The notes below the pieces were generated by a model. That model saw nothing but the letters and a program-made list of their open reading frames with translations, did no database searches and was not told where the DNA came from. Of a DNA stretch of 64,000 nucleotides, positions 27,901 through 41,446 are shown piece by piece; the stretch's first letter is position 1; each line of letters opens with the position of its first letter. The position numbers and the translations under genes are program-made. Source of the DNA: Phaeosaccion multiseriatum (lineage: Eukaryota; Ochrophyta, other classes); contig OZ218957.1 of assembly GCA_965112735.1 (NCBI GenBank), positions 1,364,001 through 1,428,000 on the forward strand. The letters run 5' to 3'.

Positions 27901-30900
27901 GGGAGGAGGGGTTGCCATACCTCCTTCTCCTCCTTGCCCCTCGATGTTCCCATTCCCATCTCCATCGCCCAGGATGCGTCCGTCTGCTCCTACCTCCCCT
28001 TCAACAGGCATGATGCGCTGTGACTTGCCCATGCCGCGTCCACTGCGCCACATCCTTCGCGAGAAGCGGGTGCGCAGGAAGCTTCGAGAGAGTAATGGCA
28101 AGATGCCCCGCTTGAGCAGCAGCATCAGTGGCTGAGTCACCACAAACGCGATGAAGAAGGTGAGGATGAGGGTGCCCAGCCATGCTGCAGCCTGGTCTCC
28201 GTCCTGGTCCACCATGGTGTCAGGGCAGGTGGAGCATGCATCCACGTCTACTCCTTCCAAGTCTCCTGCAGTGCAGCAGGTAGGGAGAGAGAGAAGAAGG
28301 GGTGTGTATATGGGCGGGCAGAGGTGAGGGTGAGAGAGAATGAGAGAGAGAAAGGTGCGAAGAAGAGGGAACAACAGCAAGATGAGCAAAAGGGACAAAC
28401 AACACATGAGTCGATGAATGCCACGCAAAGGCTTTTTCCCTTTCTTTCTTTTTCCCTTCCTTCCTTCCTTCCTTCCTTCCTTCCTTCCTTCCTTCCTTCC
28501 TTCCTTCCTTTCTTCCTTCCTTCCTTCCTTCCTTCCTTCCTTCCTTCCTTCCTTCCTTCCTTTCTTCCTTCCTTCCTTCCTTCCTTCCTTCCTTCCTTCC
28601 TTCCTTCCTTCTAAGATTCGCGAGAGCAAGATCAATCCCTCTTGTGCCCCACCCCCCCCCCCCTCTCTCTCTCAACCTCTCACCTGCATATACGTCGCAG
28701 CCACTTCCATTGTCCCCCTTCCCACACGGACAGTCACTGCACTTGTTGAGGAACACGCTAAACGCCAACACATAATACGCACACATGGCCGCGTAGCTCA
28801 GCCCCACCACATACACCGCATGGGACACCCACTCCGGCCACAGCTGCGCCATGTACGCCGCCTTGCCCTTCCTAGGCATGACAGCCTTGCGATACACAAG
28901 CCGAGCAGCCGTGTTGAGCTTCGCCAAGGCGGCTTCATGCCTATCGAGGGTCGCTTGTTGCTCGGGGTTGAGGGTGGATCGATATTGTTCCTTGACCTTT
29001 CGCCTCTTGACTTCTCTCCGCTTCATGATACGAGCATACCCCTTGAGATCATTGGTCAGACTGTCCACTTCCGTGTTCAGCTGCGTACGGTAGTCCGCGT
29101 TGAGCTTGCGCGAGGCCTCTTGCGCCTTCTCCACCGCCAATTTCGCCGCCAGGAGTGACTTTTGATTCATGCGTACCGCCGCTTCAAACCTAGTCTTCAA
29201 CTGCAGCTTCTCATCGGGTCGTAAGTCACTCCTCCCCTGTGCGTTGGCCTCTTTCAGCGCCTTCCTTAGCTCTTTCTGTAACAGCTTTTGTGTGGCTCGA
29301 AGCGCCGTTTTTGACTCCTTGACGGCAACATTCGCAGACCGCACTCGCTTGCGCATCTCCACGGGAAGCCGTAGCCCCTCCGGTATGTCCTCGATTGGCA
29401 TCCCCCCTCCATCTTTTCCTCCTGCTCCTCCTCCCAATTGACTGCTGTCAATGTACCTGTCCTCAAGGTACACCTTCCGTCCCGTCCGTTTGAAGAGCAG
29501 CACCAACACCAGCGCAATGGGCGTGGCCAAGATGGTAGCCATAACCGCCATGTACAGCTGCACCTGCAACCACTCACCAAAGTTGTCCTGGTCGGATTCG
29601 AACTCCATATAGAGGTACGCATTGACGGCCAAGTGGCCGCTGAGCACACTCAGCAACACCATCATGCGCTGCGGCCTGGTGAAGACGGCTCCGCTGCCGC
29701 TGCCCCCACCATAATACACTGAGATGATACGATGCTCCTGCTTTAGCCCTTTCCAGTATTGCCTCAGGAGGCGTTTGATCATGCGCTGTCTCGACTCTTT
29801 AATCTCAAGTTCGTCCACAAAGCGATGAGAGGAAGTGGCCACCGCGCCAGAGGCAGAGGCGCCTGTATCACCAACTACTCCAGCTGCAGCTGCCTTGGCC
29901 TTGGCTTCCTCCTGCTCCCTTCTCTCCTCCTCCTCATCAATTCCAATCTGCAGCATGGTGAGCTTGTCTTTGCGATCAAGGTATCGCCCCCACACGCACC
30001 CCAGCACGAAGAGCCCATACAGCGCCAGCAGCGTCGTGACCACAGTCAAGTTCTCCAGTATGTCCGTCAGGCTAATGCCCGCCGACAACACTGTGCTGGC
30101 CAGCGCCGCCGAAGAGCCAAAGCGACTGCCAAAGTCCGTCAGATGGGTGCAGCTGCAAGTAACCGAGTTGGTTGTATAGTTGGCTACTGTGCAGCCCTCG
30201 TCGCTCCAGGTCAGGCTCGTTGCGTTGAACCAAGAGCAAGTAGGCTCGTCGGCTGGGCAGATGAGCTCCTTCGTTCCCGAGGCCTCGCATGTCTCTGTGT
30301 AGTTCACGCCACTGGGACAGTAGAAGGTAATGTTCTCACCCGCCGCCGTGCAGCTGGCATTCAGCACCACGCTCTCCGTATCCAGGCTTGTGGTGAGGTC
30401 GATGGTAAAGACAAGCGGAGTGGTCAGATTGGCGACGCTGGATTCCACCCCGTCCACCTTCATGTCGATGCTCACGCCCCCGCTTGCAATGGCCTCGCCC
30501 GTTACACTCGCGTACGGATCGAAGGTTGTGGCACTCATGGTAACGTCTAACGCACTAGTTGAGTTGCCTCCCGTCAGCTCACTCACTGAGCCAATGCTGA
30601 GGTTGCCCACATTGGTCGCGTCAAGGGTAGTGTCCACTCGACTCACAAGGAGCATGAGGTTGTCGGAGCTAATCTCGGCCGACATCCCCACGAACATGGC
30701 GTTAACCTGTTTAACGGGGGTGGGGGTTAAGCAAGAATGGAGTAAGAGGGTGGTGGAGAGAGGGCTAAAGGGGGGCGAGAATGTCCCACCTTGTCCGAGA
30801 AGACCCTGTAATGGGTGCTTAACAACGAGTTAATGGACGCTTAACAGCTCGTTAATGGACGGGTTAACGTGTGCTTAATGTCGTATACTCCTTACCTTGG

Positions 30901-33900
30901 CCTGCGCGAGGTCCCCAGTGGTTGCGGATATGTTCATCAGCGCCTCGTACTCAAATGCCTGCGCAGCAGCGATGGCAGCGGACGACGACGAAGAAGATGA
31001 CGAGGCGGAGGAAAGGTGACGACGGTGAGCCCCCAAACTGGCGGAAGAGGTGGAGGACAGGCGTCGGCGGCGGGCCTCCGAAGTCGTGGAAGAGAGAGAT
31101 TCCATGATGAGAGAGAGGGTAGACACCGCCCCGCTTGCCGCCTCCTCACTGATGCCCGAGCCAAGAGAGGCGGAGGAGCTCATGAGTGAGCCGATGAGGC
31201 TGATGGCGGTGGTTTGGGAGTCCTCGTCGAGCTCGTTGGGGTCGGAGACGAGGCCGCCGATGGCGTTGGTTTGGCTGTCCACATTGTCGCTCGTCACCTG
31301 GTTTGGTGGAGTGGACGAGTGAGTGAGTGAGTGAGTGAGTGAGTGAGGAACAAGCAAGGGGAAAGACAGCGTCTTGATGTAGCTGATCGAGCTCAATCAA
31401 GTGAAACTGAAGCTGACAAGCCTCAAACTAGCAACTGAGACCCACCTCGAGGGTAGAAGATGCAGACAGCAGCGAGTCCAGCAAAGAGGAGCGAAGGGCA
31501 ATTCTCGCCTCAGTGTCGGCATCGCTTGTGGACGTGGCCGAGTTCAGCACCGAAGTGAGTGTCGAGGAGAGCGCCAAGACTGTATCAGGATCGCCACTCT
31601 CAAAGGCAGATGCGATGAGGTCTGTGCTATTGGAGAGGAATTCCGTGAGGTCACCCGAGCTTATGACCAAGGCGGTGACGACGGCGCTCGCCGTGCTGTA
31701 CGAAGAAGCGTCGTACTTGTCCTTGACGAGCCCGATGCACGTGACGGTATAGTTGGCGCCGGCCCCCTCGGGTAGGATGGTTTCCGTGCTGGCGCTGTAG
31801 CCGTATGGGCTGACAGTGGTTGTGCCCGTCTCGCCACTGTATGACTCGGCCACTATGTACGAGAACTTGTACCTGGGGTGTTGTGGTCACAATTGGCACA
31901 ATTTGAATGGATTGGTTCATTCGAGTCGGGGGGGGGGGGGAAGGGGGGTTAGAAGTGAGTGAATGGCAGCGGACGGACGGCAGCGAGAGGGCCTTGGCCA
32001 CTGACTGACTCACTGCTGACTGACTGACTGACTGACTGCCTCACGATTGACTGACTGTCTGACTGACTGACTGACTGACTGGCTGACTGACTGACTGATT
32101 GACTGACTGACTGATTGACCGACTCACTGATCACCCCCCCCCCCTTCCCTCCTCCTGACTTACTGCAACGGGTAATCGTCCACGTCGTCGACCCACTGTG
32201 AACTCTTGAAAGTAAAACTCGTATCCAGTGACGTGCCCGTCGTCGGAGTGAGAGACAAACTCCCTGAGGTGGGCGCAGAGTTCATCACCACGTCAACAGT
32301 GGAACTCCCTGTACTATTGAAGACGTCGGTGGCCCTAAGGAAGAAGCTGTAGGTCTGTCCGGCGGTCATGGCGCCGAGGTCAAGGACGACGTAGGTCCAT
32401 GTGTTGGAGGCATAGACCGTGCTTGCGAACACGCTAGGGGTGTTAGTGCGTATCACGAGATGAGTGAGGGAGGAGGAGGAGGAGGAGGAGGAGAGGTGGG
32501 GAGACGGTAAGTAAGTCAAGCAATTGCAAAGAAGTATCAAACCAAAGCGAAGAGGTTTTCAGAGTGGCACAGAGCATCACAGAGAGCGAGTCAATCAATG
32601 CCACTCCCTTCCCCTCCCCTCCACTCCACTCTACTCTTCTCCACTCCATTCCACTCACTCACTCACTCACTCACTCACCCACTCACTCACTCACTCACCT
32701 GGAGCCATCGCTGGGATCGTCTCCGTCAATCTTTTTCCACGTAAAGTCAAGTGTGTCATCATCCAAACTCGCATCAGCCGTCGCGAAACCGTCAAGCTGC
32801 AAAAACGATCCCGAAACCGCCGAATATTTGGCCTCCGAGGGCGTCTCCAGCTCTACACTCGGAGGCAACCCTGCCTCGTACGTAATCTCTACACTCGACG
32901 AAGCGTTACGCGTCTCTTGGCTTCCCGCATGCACCAGCAGCGAGAGCGTGAGTGTGCCCACATCCATCACACTCGCCTCGATTGAGGCGGTGGAGGAGTT
33001 GCCTAAGTCGAGCAACTCATCGCCCACAAGGGTGCGGCAGGCGGCTCCAGTGGCGTCCTCGCACGACCACACATAGTACAGCTCTACGGTGGGGTCTTCT
33101 TGGTCGGGGTCGTAGCTCGAGGACCCATCGAGGTCGAGCTGCTGCATGGTACCCGTGGTGCGAGAGCCTCCGCCGATGACCGACACCAGCTCTTGCACTC
33201 CCACCTGTTGATGTTGAGGTGAGTTGGTGTGATTAGTCAGTGTTTAGTATGTATGTATGTCAGTACCTGGTACCCATTAAACAAGCATGACGCACGTACG
33301 CCGGAAGAAAGGAAGGAAGGAAGGCTGCAGGGAGAAAGAATGTTCTCCACCCACCCACCCACCCACCCACCCACCCACCCACCCACCCGTCCACTCACCC
33401 TGCCCACCCACCAGCCCACTTACTCATCCTCCCACCCATCCATCCACTCATCCTCCTACCGACCCACCCACCCACCCCCCTACGCACTCACCCACCCACT
33501 TACCCACGTACCCACCCATCCACCCACCCACCCACCCACCCACCCCCCCACTCACCCGACCACCCACCCACCAACTAACCCATCCACCCACGCACCCACT
33601 CACCCACTCACGCACCCACACACTCACGCACCCACCGACTCACGCACCCATCCACCCATCCTTCCACCCAGCCATTCAGGCACCCATCCACCCACCCACC
33701 CACCCACTCACACACCCACACACGAACCCACCTCGATGGTGACGGAGTCGGTGTTGTTGACCGTGCCGTTGCCCGAGGCCATGAGAACCGCACCCTCCAG
33801 CACGTAGCTGGTGTTGGCTGAGAGAGTGTCCGCTTCGAAGGAGATGACTCGCGCGTTGGTGGTCTGATAAGTGCTGGCGGCGTCGGGTAGATGTGAAGTC

Positions 33901-36900
33901 TTTTCTGACCATACGAAGCTGAGCTGAAGGTCGTCGAAGCTGACGCCGGTGTCGCAGCTGAGGTCGGGGGGTCCGGCGGTCATCTTGAGAGAGAGAGAGT
34001 CGCTGCGTTTGATGGAGATGACCGAATCTCCATCGATGGAGACGCTGTTTGCCAATGACGGTGAGAGAGAAGAGAAGGGGGAGCGTTAGAGGTTCAGATA
34101 GAATACCATTGGGAGATTGAGAGTTGAAGTAAAGAGTTGAAGTCAATGAATTGCGTAGGAAAGAGAGCATCTTCGTACCTGGGTGCCGGGTAGCCGAGTT
34201 TTTTTACGGAGGTAGAGGTGGTGTCGCCGAGCCCTTCAAAGTTCTCCACGTACACTTGCAGATTGTATGTGGCCCCGCCCTCCAGAACGTCATAGGGCAG
34301 CGTCACGGCACTCGAAGTGCTCCCTGAAACCGCCGCTAGGGCGGCCGTTACATTGGCCACCAGCCCATTCTCATCTGTTGCCGTTGTGCTCTCCAACGAC
34401 CACGTGAATGAGAGGTCTCGGCCCCCGCTGCCCGCGCTGCTGCCTCCATCCAGGGTGAGGTCGTCGCAGGTGCTGATAGAGGACGGGTTTTCGAGTATGG
34501 CCACTGCCGAGATACCCTTTGCCGCGGCCTCGACAATGGCGCTCTCCCCCGTGGCGTAGAGAGTAGCGAAGTTCTGACTGGACTTGAGTACGTCGTCCAT
34601 CAAGTACACCACGTCCCCAGACACAAGGGTCGCCGAGGCTCCAAAGGTCAATGCCAACACGCTGTCGCTACTCCACGAGCATGTGCTCCCCGTTCCCAGC
34701 CCGACGGTGGTAGAAGTATCCACGAGCAGGGAGCACGCAAAGGTCCCTGACAGATCCGCTCGGTCCGTGCCGGCACCAAAGGTCAGAGTCAAGCCCGCGA
34801 GGTCGTTGTCGAATTGCACGCTCGAGAGGCTCGGGGCGGCAACCGAATCCGCCGAAAAGTAGAGCGACATTTCCACCGACGTCGTCGCCAGCCCATTGTA
34901 CACGGCATCTCCAGCGCTACTTACAGTGTGGGTGAGCTCCTCCAATCGCAAGAGGGCCGCGGTGGACGTGGCAGACTGGGCTTCAGTCTCTGTCAGGCCA
35001 GCACCTACCACAAACGTCCCCGCGGTGGTGTAGTTGGAGGGTGAGAAGACCATGCTCCAAGGATTGACAGTGGTGGAGGCGTCGAGCGAGGCGTGATCCA
35101 CCGCTATCACCACAGTGTCCTGCGGCTCTGTGAGCAGCTGCACCTGATACTCGGCTGTGAAGGTGCTATTTCCGTCATAGTCACAATAGACCGTGAGGGA
35201 AGACTTGGTCACCAGCACAGCAGCTTCGTCATCATCCACCACACGCACCCTGACCTCTCCCCCCGACACTGAGGAAGTTTCCGAGTTGTCGTTGTAGGCC
35301 GGGTCGAGGGAGGTGACGGTGTAAGAGAAGTTGGCCCAGCGGGAGGGGAACTCTACCAAGTCATCCGTGATGATAACCGTGACTGTTTGGGTGGCCGGGC
35401 GGTTGTTGCTACCCACTCCGGCGACGGAGAAGTTGAGGCTCTGCGCACTGAGGGAGGCCTCCGGGCTGGTACTTGTGAAGTTGAGCAAGACGTCGTGGTA
35501 AGGGCGACTGGCCACGCCAACTGTGAAGTGACACTCGGTCCCCTCTGTGCATTCAATGGTCAGCAGGCCAGAGCCAGAGCTGGAGCCAGAGTCAGAGGAG
35601 GTCGGAGTGAGCACCAGTGATGCTGTATCATCGTCCACCACAAGCACAGACACATTGGGGCAAGATGCTTGGTCGAATGCGGCGTCGCTACTCGAGAGGG
35701 CAAAGGTCACCGTGTCGGCATGGGGCCCATCGTCCCATTTGTTGGGTAAGCCCTTCACTTCAAAGCTTTGCAGGTCCGCCCAGGTGTCCGCGGTGAAGGT
35801 GAGTGCGCTTGGGTTCACGCTCACATACCCATTCTCACTCAGAAGTGACACCTCCACGTCCGCCGCCGGAGGAGCGAACATGTTCACCGTAACCGTCTCC
35901 GGGTCAGACCCGTTCTCAAAGAGCCGAACGGAGGGCCCCAAGGTATCCGACGATCGAGAGACATTGAGCGTGTACACCCTTGCGAGGATGTCCAGCACGG
36001 TCGACGCAGAGGCTCCAGAGTCTGTCTCTGTGGCGGTGGCGGTGAGGGTGAGGGGAAGCTCACCAGTCCAACCGGACCGAGGCAGGAGGTAGATGGACTG
36101 TGCCTTGCTCTCGTCCTCCAGGCCGTTCGCGTAGGGAAGGATGAAGGTGGAGTACACACTGGTAGTGGTAGAAGTAGTGGTAGTGGTGTTGCCATCTGTG
36201 CCATCGCCGCTCTCGCTGCTGGATGACCAGCTGCTGCGGTTGAAGGAGCCCACCTCACTCGGGGTGGAGCTCACGTCCTTTAACCCCGCGTACAGTCCCT
36301 CCAATGTGAGGGTAAGAGCCTCTGATCCGTCTCCGTCCACAAGATCCAACTGAGTGAGGTTGTACTCCACGTACGCCAAGTATGAGGGCAGGCTCACCGT
36401 CGTGCTGCTGCCGTTGAGCAGAGGCGCATCGGGCACACTCTCCCACTCCGCACTGAAGCTCGCGTTGGAGGTAATGGACATACTTGAGCTGTCCGCCACT
36501 GCCACTCCTTCACCTCCTCCTTGGCTCGACATGACGGCACTATTGGCCAGGCTCTCCTCCTCCACAGCCAGGGTCAGCGTGCAAGTTAGCGCCCCGCTGT
36601 AGTCAGGCTCAGGCACAAGGGTCAAGTTCGTGGATCCCGACGTGCAAAGGTCGTCGCCGGTATACGTGTAGCTCCAGCTGTTGGTACTCCAGCTGTTGGT
36701 GCTGCCACTGCTGCTACTGCTGCTGTTGTTGGTGCTGGTGGTGCTGGTGCTGTTGTCATCATTCGTCGTCGTCACCAAGTCAAGAAGAACTAGCGGGATC
36801 TGTTCGTCGTTGGCGGTGACGTTGGCGAGGGGGCTGCTGCTGGATGACCAACTGCCGCTGCTGGAGGAGCAGGCCAGAGTCCACGCGTAGGTTTCCGAGC

Positions 36901-37003
36901 CGTCCTGGTCGAGAGGATAGCACCCCTCCACACTCAAATGCAGCGCAGAGTCCTCGAGACTGCGGAAGGTATCGTTCGAGTCATGCATGCCTGCCCCGTA
37001 GGC

Positions 37004-37034
<31 letters not shown>

Positions 37035-40000
37035 GGGGTCCAAGAGTTGAAGTAGGTGGTGTCTCGCTCGACGGTGATGCTGATGGGCTCCACCACCGGA
37101 GAGACCAGCAGGAGGATGTCCGCCTGCACGAAGGACACGCTCTCCAGCGAGCACGCCGCATCGCTGGTGAATGCCACCAAACTCAAGTTGAAAGCCCCCG
37201 AGGAGTGCTCGGCAGCAAGCACAGTGAGGCTATCCGAGGTCGCATTGGCAGCAGCGATGGAGTATGCGACTTCATATCCACGAAGGGTGGTAGCGGCGGG
37301 TGTCAGCAGCACGCCGGCAGCACGTACTTCCTTCAATTCGTCGGTAAACGCCAGCAGCATCACGTCGAAGGTCTCCGAGTCGTCACTGTCCTCTCGTACC
37401 ATCAGCTCCACAAGGGGAAGCACCACCGCTTCATCCTCCAACCCCTCCACAGTCGCATTGGTGACAAGCGTGGGCTCCTCCGCCCAGGGCTTGACGCAGG
37501 TGCTAATGGTGTAGTAGCTGGAGACGTTGCGGCTTAGCCCGGTGGCAGGGTCGGTGTCGGTTACGGTGGCGAGAAGCTCGAACCACAACGGTCCGGCGTA
37601 GTCGCGCAGGCTTTGTAGAGTGAGGGTACCGTTTACTACCTCCGGCCAGGGGGCACCACCAAAGCCGACGCCATCGCCATCGGTGATATAATAATCGTGG
37701 ATGAGGAGATCGTATGCGTGTGCCGGCTCCTCCCCGTCGCTCAGAGCGAGGCCTGCGACACTCGCACCCTCAATGGAGGTGAGCGGGACACCGGCGAAGG
37801 AGACATTGTTGAACGTCTGTTGCATCGTGTCGTTATCCGAGGAGGTCAGGAGTGTCAGTGTCAGGACTTCATTGCCGGTGACTCCAACGGCGGAAGCAGA
37901 GGCGATGGTGACGTTGAAGGCGCTGTCTTCTGTAACGCCGGCGAGGGCGTAGGAGAGAAGCACCACAGGGGGGTCGGCGATGGGCTTGACATTCACAGTC
38001 AAGCTCTCCGAGACCGAGGCGTAGGAGGCCAATGGTGATGATGATGATGAAGCTGATGACGTGTCGAGGAGGAGGCTCGTTTCGGCGACAATGAGCTCGA
38101 CATCGAGGGTCAAGTCGCCGAAGAAGTTAGCCACGGGGCGGATCTGCAGCTCCACTGAGCCTGGGATGGTGTCCCTCGTCCAAACACTACTCGTGCTACT
38201 GCCGTTCATCACGTACACAAACCACTCGTCCCCTCCCTCTTCCTCCAATGAAGAGGATGAAGCCGCCTCCGGACCGAGGGCGCTAAAGACAGGGGCCGCG
38301 GTGGGCATGAAGGAGAAGGCTGGAGAAGGCGTGTCACCGAGAGACGAGTTAGACGACGACGACGACGACGACGACGAAGACGAGGAGGAGGACAGTGAGG
38401 TAGTCACGGTCGCCGTGACGTTGGTGGCGGTGCCCGACACCAGGTACTCTCCGTTGAGCGTCACGGAGGCGAGCTGCACAGAAGAGTACAGCTCGAGGAA
38501 GGCAACCTCCGACCCGTCTGAGTCCGACAGAGCGAGCCCCGACAGGGTCATGTTGATGGTCTGGTCCTCCACGCCCACCTCCACCAGTGCCTTATCCAAA
38601 GTCATGGTTGGCGCATCCGGAACAGCCGTTACTGTAACTGTCGTCTCCATGCTGGTTTCCGCGCTGGCGTTGAGGCGACTCACGAGTGAGTCGGATAGTG
38701 CGCTGTAGTCCTCCGTAGCGAGAGCCACTACTTGCACTTGGAAGGAGCCGCTGTAGTGCGTGGCAGGAAGCAGGCTGAGCACCACATCCTCTCCTGCCTC
38801 GGTCAGTGCCACGGCCTCGGAGGGAAGCTCGTAGACATCATAGTAGTACACGTCGCCGTCGCCAACGCTGACAGCGAGCCTGGAGGAGGAGGCGTTGAGG
38901 GCAGCTCCATCGTAGAAGATTCCTCCCAGGGCATCTGCATCTGCATCCGCAAGGCCGTCCGAGTCACTAGCAGCAGCAGCAGAAGCAGCCTGTACGCGCA
39001 CCTCCAAGGAGAGGGTTTCCGAGCCTTCGTCATTGTCCATGAGGGCAGCAAGTGTGACCGTCAGCTCCACCGCCTCGTCCTCCTTCGTCTGCAGGGAAGT
39101 GGACTGGAGGTCCAGGCTTGGTTGCTGCGGGGCCGAGGGTATCTCCAATGTGATGACACTGGACAGCTCGGCAGTGGAATTGAGTCGGCAAGCCGGGCAC
39201 ACGAGGGAAGGCGGGTCGAGTGCGTGCTCCGTGGACACGGCGACGAGAGTAACGTCCATGCGGGAGGGCGCCTTGACGCTGACGTTACCCGAGGCGGCGC
39301 TGCCCAAGGCGTAGACGTAGAGGGTTTCCACGCCGTTTCGCATCTCCGTTGGAGAGAGCAGAACAGAGGAGGACGACGACGAGGACGAGGAGGAGGAGGA
39401 GGAGAGCTCCTGTCGCACTTGAGTGGCGTTGCTGGTCATTCGAAGCTGCATCGACACGTCTTCGGAGCCATCCTTGTCGCTTGCCTGCATACCCTTCCAA
39501 CCCAAGGTGAGCCAATCGATGGACAGACCCGCCACCGTGCTCCCCGCCGCCGGACTCAGCACGAGGGTCTCCGGGTCGGGAACATCCGCCACGGGGGTTA
39601 CGAGGAAGCTCCAGTCGCTGGAGGTGCTCATGGTGCCGTTGTGGGTGGAGAGATTGTAAGCCGTGGCCACAAGGCGGAGAGAGAGATCGCCACTATAGTC
39701 CTGCCCCGGGTGGGCGATGAGAGTGCCCGTGCCGCCACCGGAGCCCAGCAGGGAGGAGGGGGCCTCGTACACAAATGTTGTCCATTCCTCACTACTGCCG
39801 CTGCTCGTGCTGCTGCTGCTGCTGTTGGTGCTGGCTGTCGAAGAAGTCGAGGAAGCGGAGTAGTTGCGTGTGAGGGTGAAGGCCTCCCCGGTAGCGTTAT
39901 AGACGATAGAGGCGAGCTCTGCAGCAGTGGCATTCGTATGCACCTCTAGCCGGACCGTAGAGCCCCTCCCTGTCATTTCATCGTCAACATGTAACGACAA

Positions 40001-40299
40001 CTCCTCCACCATCAGCGCCGCTCCGTCTGGGTCGTCCTCGGAAACCCTCCAGTCCGCCTCTCCGAGTGTCAGGACCGGGGTGTCCAGTAGTGCTTGGAAG
40101 TGGAGCGTAACGGCGGTTTCTGTAACCGCCGAGGCGTTCCTCTGCCCCTCCCATAGACTGGAAGGGTACTCACTCCAGTCCTCGGTAGCAGTGGCCTCGA
40201 GCACGATGCCCAAGTCGCCGTAGTAGCCCTCGGTGGTGGCAAACGTCAAGGTCAAGCTGGTGGAGCTGCTCAACCCTCCCGCACTGCTACTACTACTGC

Positions 40300-40332
<33 letters not shown>

Positions 40333-41406
40333 CGAGGCTGTCAAGGCCGACGAGACTGCTCAGATTGTAAGTCCACCACTGACCGTTACCACCGCTGGAG
40401 GAGGAGAAGGCAGTCTGCGTCCCGTTGAGGAGCAGCACTTGCGCGTGGCCGTCATCGGAACCGTCGTCGGAGTGCGAAGATGAAACCGATATGGAAGTGA
40501 GATGTGCGTGGGAGGCATTGGCGATGCGCATCAACAGAGACAGACTCTCCTCACCCCCGTCCGTGTCGTTGAGTGCCACCGACTCAATCATCAGGGTGGC
40601 CTCCTTGTCCTCGAAGGTCGACACCACTTGGTCTCTGCTGACACCGCTGCCGAAGGTCAGGGTCGGTGGCTGGGGCTCCGGGAGGACAACGAGGGACACC
40701 ACAGTGGGGCGCTCGCTGATGGAGCTCCATGAGAAGGCAGCGCCTCCTCTTCCTGCCACGACTTCTTCCTCCGACACGGCAACGAGGGTTATAGTGGACG
40801 ACTGCGAAGCAACAACACTGATGCTTCCGGAGGATTCCAACGCGTCACTATTCCCCTCCTCAATCGCAAAGACAGTCATCTCATCGATATTGCCATCTGT
40901 GATTCCATCGTTGGATGATGATGTCGTGCCGTTGAGCGCCTTGCCCTGGAAGTAGATGCCGCGGACAAACCCCCCGCTACTGCTGCTGCTGTCCACTCTC
41001 GCCTCCAACCGAATGGCCTCAGAGCCGTCCGTATCCGCTGAAGACAGGCCTGACCAAGATACCACGGCCGCCTCGTTCTTGAGCGCGTACAGAGTAGTGG
41101 TGGAGGTAGACCAGGAGGAGGAGGAGGAGGAGGAGGAGAGAGATTCCGAGTCGACGTTCACGGTCATAAGCGGTGGATCTGCACGCGGTACCACAAAGAG
41201 GTCCCAAGCCACTGCGGTCTCCGCGGTACGAGACACCTGATTGCTGGCAAGACTCTCGTTGTACGCCACCGCAACGAGCGACATGGAGATGTTGCCACCG
41301 AAGTCCGCGATGGGGTAGACCGACAACTCGCCCCCGCCCGCTTGGAGGAGAGAGGCGGGTGCCGTGTATGTGTAGAGCGTGGTCACACTTGTACTCATGC
41401 TAGTCG

Positions 41407-41446
<40 letters not shown>

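Noticed and set aside
28418-28635. KEGRKEGR/FLPSFLPS frames
   Set aside because: Translation of the CCTT microsatellite in receptor intron 8.
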